Below, piece after piece: positions 24,201-32,670 of a DNA stretch of 64,000 nt. The notes beneath the pieces were generated by a model. That model was not told the DNA's origin. It saw nothing but the letters and a program-made list of their open reading frames with translations, and did not search any database. This DNA comes from Cristatella mucedo (lineage: Eukaryota; Bryozoa; Phylactolaemata; Cristatellidae), in contig WPIO01000030.1 in NCBI GenBank assembly GCA_009760855.2, positions 248,001 through 312,000 of the forward strand, written 5' to 3'. How positions within the stretch are numbered: the first letter of the stretch is position 1; every line of letters starts with the position of its first letter. Position numbers and translations under genes: made by a program.

Positions 24201-27200
24201 GGCAACTAATGAGAATGCTCTATTTTTAGCCTACTTTCTAGCTACGCAGCTGCCATCGGTGTGAGCCCAACCTACTTCCAGGCAGCTTTCAATCTAGGCA
24301 TTGGAAACAGCGATGCCAGAATTGCATGGAAATACGCCTGCACTAGTAAGTATGAGGCGTATTCAGGCATGCTGTATTCAATCGCACGTATGCCAGTGGA
24401 ATTAAATCTCATCAAGCTCTGCTCGATGAAGGTGGCTTATGAAAACTTATAAGTTAGCATTGGCAATAATTTTCCTGTGAACCTGTGGACGACGAGGGCA
24501 GGGAGTCACCGTCATCCAATCGACGAGTATGATTTAATGCAAGTCCGTCCTTGCGTCGCTAAGCACAAGTCTCCGAAGTCGTGCTTACGTTTAGCTCTTT
24601 TTGTTCTTCCTAGTACCGCTTCGACGGCACAGCTGTGATGATTGTCAAGTAAAAATATCCGGGAGACAAAGGATTAATTAGCTTAGGTATCTACAATAAT
24701 CACTCTCATAGTTGAAATTTAACGTTGAATTTTGCATCCAATTATGCAACAATTTTCAATTAGCATTTCACTAAAATTAAAAAAAATTCATTGAATAATA
24801 TATAGCGTCTAATATGTTAACAGGTTGTTTCCGCGCTATTTTTAATGAATACATCGTATGGGCCGCTAGCTAAGCCTACTTCTATGCCTCTACTAGTTAT
24901 TGCCACTCTCTTGAAGTTTCTGCTTCACTTCTCACCACGGAGCTCGTGTTTTATCACTCTCCCACATCCACTGTGCTTAAATGCGGATTAACATTTGCCG
25001 AATTTTTAGAATTACATATCGTTAGCCACTTACCAGGGGTTTTAAAAATATCCACCACGTCTAGGCATATGATGGCACTAGAGAGAGAGGATAGTTTTGT
25101 CTTGCCTTGCTCGTAATTTGAGTTCAAAGATCTCTGACAATAGAGGTAAGAGCAACAACAATGTTAATTTAATATTAGTAATATTGAACTTTTACCAGCA
25201 GCTATCGAATGGCCCTAAAGAAGACGGATTGAGTAGCAGGAGAAAGAAGGTTTTTCGAGGCTGGCAATAGTGTAAAATCTACTATTTCTTGTGACAGCGT
25301 CATAGCTTTTACTAGCCCTTGATTAGCGTTGCTACACTTGAACGTATCTGCCAAACGGAATTGCTACTTCTGCATATTTCAGTCAGCTCAATACCAAAGC
25401 ATGTGGCATGCTGCAGTTGACAAGAAAACCACGTGAGGAGGTGGTACATACACGTTGGGCTATACTGCCGGAGGGTATTTTGAGTACGCATTAGAGTGCC
25501 GACGAGATGCCTCAACCATTTGGGTATATAATAAGAATTTTAATACTTTACCACGGACGTAGGCTCAGAGAGCGGTGTAAACTAATTATACGTTGCTTGT
25601 TGTGCAAAATACGGCTTGCGAGTAAGAATCAGTGGTCTGTGTGTACTGAGTGAAAGGTAAAGTCGCTCACTACGAGATACGTAAATGTCAGTCCCTGATT
25701 TGATCCGAACGTTTTTGCTGCTCAAACCCGCAAGCTAAACCTTTGGTTTGGTATTTTAAATGATCAAAACATGTCGCAAACTCCAGCTGTCTTAGCAGGA
25801 ACTCGTTATAATTTATTAGCCTCGCGACCACTATTGGTGAAACCACACTCACGCTAATGTGGCTCATTCAAGCTTTTAATAATAATATAATGATAATGCA
25901 TTTGACATAGCGCCTTCAGTGAACTCAATCTCTTTCTAGGGTAGCATGCTTAATTCACAGCAAGAATAAATTTTGAGGGGTGACCTGCACAAGGTCATCA
26001 TGCAAGTTTGGTTAGTTGCAGCATGCACAGTGTCAGCACGCATAAGCACATAAAAGAAAAATCACAGGGACCGAATAAATGCTGTGATAAATTGACGCTT
26101 TAAGAAAGCGACACGGGACCAAGAGAACTTGAGCAACTACCGCCCAGTCTCCCTTCTACCATTCCTATTGAAGACACTGGAACGGGTCGTGGCCGACCAG
26201 CTGAACTCATGTATTAAAACCTCAAACCTTGCTAGTAAGTTCCAGTCTGGCTTAAGAGCTAATCACTCCACAGAGTCAGCATTGCTTTGGGTGCACAACG
26301 ACCTACTTATGAATGCAGACATAGGTCATAGGTAGAATGTCTCTGCTTGTTTTGCTCGATCTTTCGGCAGCTTTTGATAATATCGATCACAAAGTTCTTC
26401 CAGAGCGCCTCTCATCTCGCCTGGGCATCACTGGCACTGCTCTGCAATGATTCAGGTCCGATCTCAGTGGTGCACTCCAGAGTATTGATGTGAATAAACA
26501 AAGATTATCCGAGGTACCTCTGGAATATGGGTAACCTCAGGGCTCCGTGCTAGGTCCGGTTCTTTTCACGGTTTATACTCTCCCTCTTGCTGATGTGATT
26601 GCCAAGCACAATGTAAGCTTTCACTTCTATGTGGATGACACTCAGTTGTACCTTTGCTTTCATCCCTCCCAGCCTTCGACCACCTCGAATTCCCTCAACT
26701 CACTTGCTGCATGTATAAGGGACATCCGCACATGAATGGCAGCAAATTTTCTAAAACTAAACGATGTAAAAACTAACTTAATAGTTATGGGCAAACCCAG
26801 TGTGATTCAAAAATTGAAAAGGCTGACGCTCAAAATTGGCTCTGCCAGCATATCTTCTGTTGAATCAGCTCGGAATCTGGGTGTCATGTTCCAAAGTGAC
26901 CTCTCGTTAGACGACCACATCAGCTCCACAGTCAAATCTGCCAACTTTCAGCTACATAGCATTGCTAAAATTCGGGCTTGTTTAAATAAGGATACCACGT
27001 ACAACCTGGTCCATGCATTTGTGACATCCCGACTTGACTTCTGTAACTCGCTGCTTGCTGGCCTACCGGCATGTGCAATCAGGCGATTACAGCTTGCGCA
27101 AAACCCGCAGCTATGCTTGTCTGTCGTGAACGTCGCAGTTGCCACATCACACCACTTCTCGCCGACATGCACTGGCTACCAGTCAAGCAACGGATTGACT

Positions 27201-29369
27201 TCAAAGTTTTGTCGCTCACTTTTAGGTCACTTCATTCTTTGGCTCCAGCCTATCTCTCAGATCTACTCCCCCTCCAGGCCAAGCATCGTGCCACCCATTT
27301 TTCGGAATCCAACAGTCTAGAAATACCTCGTACAAACCTTAAATCCTTTGGAGACCGTGCATTTAGTTCGTATGCTCCCACAGCCCGGAAGTCCCTCCTG
27401 ACTTGCGTCAGAACATCCCCTGACTTGACTACATTTAAAAAGAACTTAAAAACACCTATTTAGGACAGCATTTATTAGGTCCCTGTGATTCGTCATTCAT
27501 GTGCTTATGCGTGGTGACACTGCATGCTGCCACTAACCACGTTTGCACGCTTACCCTGTACATGTCATTCCCAACCACATTGTTCATGTTGTTTATCAAG
27601 CATGATATTACTCACGATTCAATCGCGTTTCCCATTGCAGCAAATGTAAAGCGCCTAGAAAGAGATTGAGTTCTCTGAGGGCGCTTTATCAAGTGCATTA
27701 TTATTATTACTATTATTATTATTATTATGCGTTTTTGGTTCCTTTTTAAATGGCTTCTCGGATCGTTTGATCTTTACATAATCGGAAAATTCAGTCACGT
27801 GTATTTTCTACCAAAGGAGCTGAGATGGTTTCTTGTTCTCAGCAGATACAGGGCAAAAGTTTCACTCTGACCCACCAGCCTAGCCTCAAATTGGCTCCTT
27901 TTCTAGCTAGTTAGCTGAACAGCTACACCACCAAAGGTTTTCGATTGAATGAGGATTAAATCAACTTACTAGCCATGCAAAAGCGTGGTTTTACTCAGAA
28001 ATTAAAGGTTAACCTCTCAAAATGCGTTCGACCAGCTTATCTCCTGTACCATCTGAACACAGTCTGGTTGCTCTGTTCTAACGCGACCTTACACTGTACC
28101 ACCAAATCAGCTCAAGTCTCTATACTGGCAGCTAGGCAACATGACAACAGCTCGAGCCTGCTTAGACCAGTATATTGCAGCCATGTTAATCCTTGTATTT
28201 GTGACGTTTTGTCTTGACTTTTGTGGCGCTCTACTCAGTGGTATTCGGCTTGTGCAATAGGACGTTTTCCCGTCGGTGGAAAACTCGGCAGCTCGCATTG
28301 TCTGCCTTGCAGATTTAGTCGTTGCCACACTACGCCACTTTTCTCATTGACCGTGCACTGTCTCATCATTAAGTAGGGCGTTCTACTTCACGGTTTTGTC
28401 ACTCGTTTCAGGTCCATTCATTTTCTCGTCCTAGTCTACCTATCACAGGGACTTCCAAATCAGACTAGTCATCGTAGAACTCGCTCTTTAAGTATTTTAG
28501 CTTTGCCTCTAATCAATCTCAAATTCTATGGAGACCGTGCCTTCCATTCGTGTGCTCATAAATCCTAGAAATCACTCTCGACGGAAGTCAGGATATCCCC
28601 TGACGTTACGACATTTAAAAGGAACCTAACACGCTTCTGTTCCTCATTTGCTATGTCCGTGAAAATTGTGTGCTTAAGCATGCTGTCCATCTGTATGGTG
28701 TCACTAACTAATGAAGATGCTTTTCTCCAACACATGGGAAGTGCCTACAGTGAGATTTAACGCAGATGCATGCAGTGGACGATTCTTTATTGCCATTTGC
28801 AAATTGGTGGTAATAGCCGTTAAGGCTCTTCTGCCCCTATGTAAGTAAGGTTGTTGAATGAGCGAACCTTTGACTGTATGTACCTTATAGTTATTATGGT
28901 TACACCAGTTAGCTTCTCTCACAGCAATCAACTACTCGTCCCTTTAAATCGCTCAGAGTCTGCTGGAGACGGAAGTCTTCTCTCAGCTGATTTTAAATAT
29001 GGGAACTAGCTCGGTTGCACAATTCTACCGGATCTTAATTCCATTGTTATTTAGCAAGCTCTTATCCGTGACAGCTTTGATGAAACGAGTGCCAGCATCT
29101 TAATACGTCTTTGCCAACCGGCTAAAAAGCCGAAACAATAGATTTCTTACGTTACCCTATTTATTTCGCATACCTATGACTAAAGAGGGTGTCTCATAAA
29201 TTAACTTACGAGAGCCGTTTTCGCAATTGCAGGAGGAGTTGCAGCCTCTCCTTGGTCTTTCGTCAACGGCATTCAGGTTGACGCAGACGAGACGTGGACA
29301 CTCGCTCAGTGGAAGCAGGTCATCGATCCTCTGGTTAAGAAAAGCATGCCGCGACTCACAGTCGGATAG
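18019..29369 (+). CDS. Thioredoxin-like (DsbA-fold type) secreted protein, complete gene B
   Basis: Four exons, 18019-18297, 20283-20425, 24242-24345 and 29233-29369, join to 663 nt: 220 residues plus stop. Residues 1-20 form a signal peptide with likely cleavage near W-A-Q-V-P. The mature part starts [11 protein letters not shown], then the strand I-Q-F-D-A-F-I-D-L, the active-site region E-C-P-D-G-K (Cys51), and the conserved [10 protein letters not shown] (80-89). The helical insert spans 94-175 with W-K-Y-A-C-T at its end, and the last exon supplies the final strands (G-V-A-A-S-P-W, V-N-G). This order is that of thioredoxin-superfamily proteins of unknown function in animals and plants. 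The second Cys of CxxC is Gly, so dithiol oxidoreductase activity is doubtful. Introns are phase 0, 2 and 1, all GT-AG. Its tandem neighbour gene A is a paralogue. The cellular role is unknown. Confidence 0.85.
18525..18765 (+). mobile_element. Degenerate L2-like 3' UTR in gene B intron 1
   Basis: The repeated word 'agcatgctac' and the closing 'gcagcaatttgtaaagggcc' follow the order of an L2-A 3' UTR ('gcagcaaatgtaaagcgcc'). It lacks the hairpin and the ATT tract, so the assignment is tentative. Confidence 0.35.
18766..20282 (+). other. Rest of gene B intron 1
   Basis: Ordinary AT-rich intron sequence. I see no further repeat or gene, and open frames on either strand are short. Confidence 0.5.
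20283..20425 (+). CDS. Gene B exon 2
   Basis: Acceptor cttgtctaacag, then [10 protein letters not shown] and W-I-K-T-V-Y-T-N-L: residues 94-140. Donor gtaaaa after ACA AG (phase 2). It joins in frame to A-F-L-A-A-Q of exon 1 and to Y-A-A-A-I-G of exon 3. Confidence 0.8.
20600..20945 (+). mobile_element. Decayed LINE RT C-terminus in gene B intron 2
   Basis: The frame at 20681-20944 ends with V-W-N-S-L-S-R-R and then [10 protein letters not shown], matching the end of L2/CR1-group RT proteins (W-N-S-L-P ... F-K-x-x-L-K). No tail is visible and the family cannot be set. Confidence 0.45.
20946..21945 (+). other. Gene B intron 2, unassigned part
   Basis: Contains an 11-G run at about 20981. At 21552 the word 'tagacaagcatgcaaaag' recurs at 50840, so 21480-21720 may be a weak antisense L2-type 3' region. 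No gene seen. Confidence 0.35.
21946..23598 (+). mobile_element. Family C (CR1/L2-group) LINE, RT to 3' end, in gene B intron 2
   Basis: RT in broken frames: N-x-C-P-I-P-L near 22100; F-Q-L-G-F-Q-K-H and L-L-R-V-T-N-D near 22205-22270; T-H-L-Y-L-S-F-K-P near 22500 in place of [17 protein letters not shown]; then E-L-L-H-Q-F-Q-P near 23110. It ends with the 3' words 'gtgagatgaagt', 'tgcgtaccgagagcag' and 'gtggagttacagatggatgt'. A 69-bp segment near the end is duplicated. Same strand as the gene that contains it. Confidence 0.75.
23362..23504 (+). repeat. Perfect 69-bp direct duplication
   Basis: 23362-23430 and 23436-23504 are identical over 69 bp and separated by tgtaa. The unit is part of the family C 3' region, and other copies have only one. 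Perfect identity in a decayed element means the duplication is recent or an assembly artefact. Confidence 0.9.
23599..24241 (+). other. End of gene B intron 2
   Basis: No repeat or gene recognised. A polypyrimidine-rich stretch precedes exon 3. Confidence 0.4.
24242..24345 (+). CDS. Gene B exon 3
   Basis: Acceptor cctactttctag, then residues 142-175: [13 protein letters not shown] and [10 protein letters not shown]. Donor gtaagtat (phase 1). A second acceptor 12 nt upstream (ctatttttag, exon from 24230) is also in frame and would add S-L-L-S. Confidence 0.85.
24346..25639 (+). other. Gene B intron 3, first part
   Basis: AT-rich intron sequence without a recognisable element. The antisense frame at 25312-25515 shows no domain. 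Confidence 0.45.
25640..25878 (+). repeat. Interspersed repeat, copy 2 (partner at 7780-8090)
   Basis: Diverged match to 7780-8090 in the same order ('gatccgaacgtttttgctg', 'tttattagcctcgcg', 'cacgctaatgtggct'). An inverted L2-A tail and an L2-A copy follow, after which L2-B sequence starts at 27760. This indicates that the L2-A elements landed between the two parts. Confidence 0.5.
25879..26095 (-). mobile_element. L2-A 3' UTR and tail
   Basis: Antisense: (AAT)n, 'catagcgccttcagtgaact', 'atctctttctaggg', 'gcatgcacagtgtcagcacg', ending near 'gggaccgaataaatgctgtg'. Head-to-head with the + strand L2-A copy that follows. Confidence 0.75.
26110..27737 (+). mobile_element. L2-A LINE, best-preserved RT domain
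   Basis: In order: [10 protein letters not shown] (26132), [14 protein letters not shown] (26245), S-A-A-F-D-N-I-D-H (26365), [13 protein letters not shown] (26537), Y-V-D-D-T-Q-L-Y (26629; the usual Ala of YADD is Val), then a 194-codon frame (26736-27320) and an overlapping frame to 27463. This gives the RT thumb and C-terminal region up to F-K-K-N-L-K-T. The 3' UTR, hairpin and (ATT)n end near 27737. Stops (in-frame TGA at 26447, 26734) and at least two frameshifts make it inactive. It lies in gene B intron 3, same strand. Confidence 0.85.
27760..28720 (+). mobile_element. L2-B LINE fragment, RT C-terminus and 3' UTR
   Basis: Pairs with 8220-9200. It carries 'cagcagatacagggcaaaag', 'tcaaaatgcgttcgacca', 'gaaaactcggcagctcgcat' (N-S-A-A-R) and 'tggagaccgtgcctt' (G-D-R-A-F). 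The 3' UTR differs from L2-A: it ends with 'gtccatctgtatggtgtcac' and no ATT tract. Confidence 0.65.
28735..28900 (+). mobile_element. SINE body fragment
   Basis: Contains 'gccgttaaggctcttctgcc' followed by 'ctatgtaagtaaggttgttg', the body shared with the SINEs at 13861 (reverse) and 54855. Head and tail are not clear. Confidence 0.5.
29233..29369 (+). CDS. Gene B exon 4
   Basis: Acceptor cgcaattgcag. It encodes residues 177-220, [12 protein letters not shown] then [15 protein letters not shown], and stops at TAG 29367-29369. It is the counterpart of the gene A exon at 3638. A variant poly(A) signal ATTAAA lies at 29404. Confidence 0.85.
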
Positions 29370-30750
29370 TCAGAGCGAGGCAACGCACCGTCGGCTAAAA
29401 TCTATTAAAGGGTTACATATTTTAGGAATTTGCTTGCCATTTGGTGCCTTGTGAGTCGAAAGAGATGCGTTTTCGTGAGCTGCCTACTATGTCCTCAAGT
29501 CAACTTCGGAGTAACAAATTGCGCGATTTCATTTAATTTCTTTGCTAGTGTCTATGCGCGGGCCTCACTACGGAAACGCCCATCGGTAATTGAGAGGCCA
29601 AGGCCAGAGCGATTTCGATTGCCTTTCCCTGAAAAGCTGTAAACCTCGGCTCCCGGTACTTTCCCGTGACCAGAATCCGTCTCGACCTACCAGTGCCACA
29701 AAAGATGGCAATTAATTAATGTGCAGGCTTCGAAGCCGTTAAATACCAATCCTTTGGCTGCCCTAAAACTTAAACGCTATGTGTTGCCTCAAACCAGCGA
29801 GGCTCTATCGTCCCATGACGGTGCGAACGAGACACCACACGAACTGTGCGTACCCCACCGTTAACACTGTTTTTTGCTACAGTCATGACATCAATGTGAA
29901 GATACGCTAGCACATATGTGGCAAGAAACCAATGCAGGTAAATTTGTGAATTGAAACTTCGCTATTGGTTCAGGACACGCACGAGCTCACTTGTAGGCTT
30001 TACCTGAAAGAATGTACTCCGACCAGGTCATGCCTGCAGCTCGTCTGCGCTGCAGGTATTACCTGGTCGTCTTTCGTCTTCAGTCCTCGGAAGGACGCGC
30101 ACGGTTCAAGTTCAGTTGTCCGGACAAAACTCTGAACGGAATCTATATTGCCGCTCCTAAATGACTTTTTAAATGAGTGAGCACATTTTTACCTCACACA
30201 GATAAAATTACGATAATAATTATTAATAAGGTCCGAGTCCCCAGTTTTTCTTCGTCGCAACTGCATTTTTCGCCCCGGAGACGCAGCTCCTACCTCGAAA
30301 GTTAATGCCACTAACGACGATTCACCTTGATTTAGCTGAAATGAAAACAAGCTTGCAGCCTAGCGCGGTTCGCTATTCGGGGATGGCTGATACAGGATAC
30401 AGCCAGCTAGGGGTCACCCAGGGCCCCTTGGACTTGCGGCTAGCTGGGCAATGGCGGCCATGCACTGTAGCAGTCAGTCAGTCAAGGTCAATCCTGCGAA
30501 ACTCGTACGTGGACTCAGGTTCAGAGTGTTCGCACGGCGCTCAGCACTAGCTCATCCCGGACGGTGGCGTGCTGGCTTTCCTGGACATCGCGTCCAGCCA
30601 CCGACGGACATGAGAAACCGGCTGGAGCGGGACCCAAGTGTCCGCGTTATTCCACGCACCCACGTGATGTGTTGTTCATATTGGTCCCTTGGCGGGAGAT
30701 CTCGGCGAATGTCAGGCATTCATTGTCAGGCGCGGACCGCCCACGGGTTT
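29370..30750. other. Downstream of gene B; no gene recognised
   Basis: Includes the hairpin at 30006-30075. The GC-rich end (30300-30750) opens several overlapping frames on the + strand, the longest 115 codons, none with a recognisable domain. Confidence 0.4.
30006..30075. repeat. Imperfect inverted repeat (hairpin)
   Basis: Arms 30020-30040 and 30049-30069 pair at 19 of 21 positions around an 8-nt loop. A further 6-bp outer stem (gaaaga/tctttc) pairs across an 8-nt bulge on the left. The about 70-nt fold resembles a small-RNA precursor in shape, but nothing else supports that. Confidence 0.7.
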
Positions 30751-30869
30751 CCTTTCGCACGCTCCAAGCCTAAGCTGCTTTCGGTACGCATTCGGTAGCC
30801 AATAGACTTCATTTCACATAACTCAGATAAAGCAAGAAGCATAGTTGAGTCAGGAGGGTAATTGAGGTA

Positions 30870-31075
30870 TGAGTAACGATAATAATTGTAATAACAATAA
30901 TAATACATTTCATATGGCACCCTCAGTGAACTCAGTCTTCTTCTAGGCACTTTATGTTTACTGCAAAGTAAGCACGATCGAGTGAGAGCATGTTCAATAA
31001 ACAACAAGAATTACACGGTTAATGATGGCATGCACAGGGTCGGCATGCAAATATGGTTAGAAGTGTGGAAGTAGC
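30870..31075 (-). mobile_element. Nested L2-A 3' tail in family C LINE
   Basis: Antisense tail: (AAT)n-type left end at 30880-30905, 'ggcaccctcagtgaactcag', 'ttctaggcactttatg', 'cgatcgagtgagagcatg', 'gcatgcacagggtcggcatg'. Family C sequence continues on both sides. Confidence 0.75.
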
Positions 31076-32670
31076 AGCTCGGACGGCTAGATACTATTGC
31101 CGTACTCGGCAGCAAGAGAGCAGAGGTAGTTACGCAAAAATTGTGGCGTGAGCGCTTCAGTAAAGGATTTTCACAGCATAAGCTTCAGCCGCAAACGGTC
31201 TTTAAGAGGAGTTATGGAGCAGCTAATTTATTGTCCATAGACGACCTCAGGCGTCAGGAGGCTGAAACTGGTGCCGCAGTTCAGCTAGGGTATAAAGTAG
31301 CCAAACCGTGGCGGGCCTTGTTGGTAAGCGTAAGAACTTTACTCTGTATTCGGCAATTAACCAGAAGCCATCGAAGCTTTTCCAGCAAAGGAGACATATA
31401 GGCAAACCTTTGGGATTTGCTAACTAGCCTTGCAGCCGTATTCATCACCAACTGCAGTGGCCTGGCATCTTTTTTTGGTAGACCTGCCAAAATGGAATTA
31501 CAATAGTCAAGAGGCGAAACCTTCAAGCTCGTTAGATGTTTTGCAAGCCACCGTGCTAGACAGCCCCTAATCTTAGATAGGGAACTGGCGTGATGGGGAC
31601 AGCAGAGGCAGTCTTCTTAATGAAACTTTCAAAGTTTAGGCAGATGTCAAAGACGGCACCTAAATTCTGAGCACACTGTAGAATGGAAAAGTTGCCTAAA
31701 CCAGCCACACTCGTCGAGTGACCCATGAGTAGCAGTGCTGTTTTATCGTCAGTAAGTTCAAGGAATTTTCTGACATCCATGTTCGAATGTCAGCAAGGCA
31801 AGCACTGTTTATCAGTCGCTGCAGCAGATTCCGATGGTTTAAACGGCAGATACAGCTGCGTATCGTCATTATCAAAGTGATAACCGATTCTGTGGGCCCG
31901 AATCACTTTTCCCACAGGTTGAATATAAATTGACAGCAGCGAATTATCGAAAGCGGAACATTCAGCATTTCACAGATGATTGGTCTGGCGTAAGAGACTT
32001 TTTCCCCACACAACACGAATTGAACTCGCTCGGACGAGTATAATTTTAATCACGCTTGTATCGGTCTGCCAGACCGATCGTTGTTCTAAAGAGGAAATGT
32101 CGGATGATAGCCCGAGGAGTGGGGAGTTGTATCCCCAATTCTATTTATCTCCCTCTTAGCACATTTATTGATATTTCTCAAATACTTACGGAACGACCGC
32201 CATGAAATTTGGCACGAACAACTAGGGCAACACTCGTTCAAGTAGGGTATCGTGATCAATAGGATCGGGGGGGGGGCACCTGATAGATTCGGCGGCGCTA
32301 GGGCAGTGAAATTCCCGTTATCATTTCGACACAGGATGTCATTTGTTACACTGAGGAGAGCAGTTTCAGTGGATTAGTGTCGCTTGATTCCCGAATACAA
32401 ATTTTCTGAAAATTTATTATTTTCATTGTGTGCTACAAACTGCTTATTGATAATCTTTTTAATAATCCTTGACAAAAAAGAACGAAGGGAAACTGAGTGA
32501 TAGTGTGCTAAAATCTCTAAATCTAATTGAGGCTTTTTAAGTATAGGTCGAACGATGGCCGATTTTAAGGATCTAAATACAGCCTAGTTATCCAGAGAGT
32601 AATTACAAATCTCGGTTATGATTGGGGTAAATTTTCTGCTGGTGAATACCACAGAGGGGATGGTATAGGG

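Noticed and set aside
7780-29369. A segmental duplication carrying gene A/B together with the L2-B block
   Set aside because: The block lies downstream of the gene A last exon but upstream of the gene B last exon, so it did not move with the gene; independent repeat copies explain it better.
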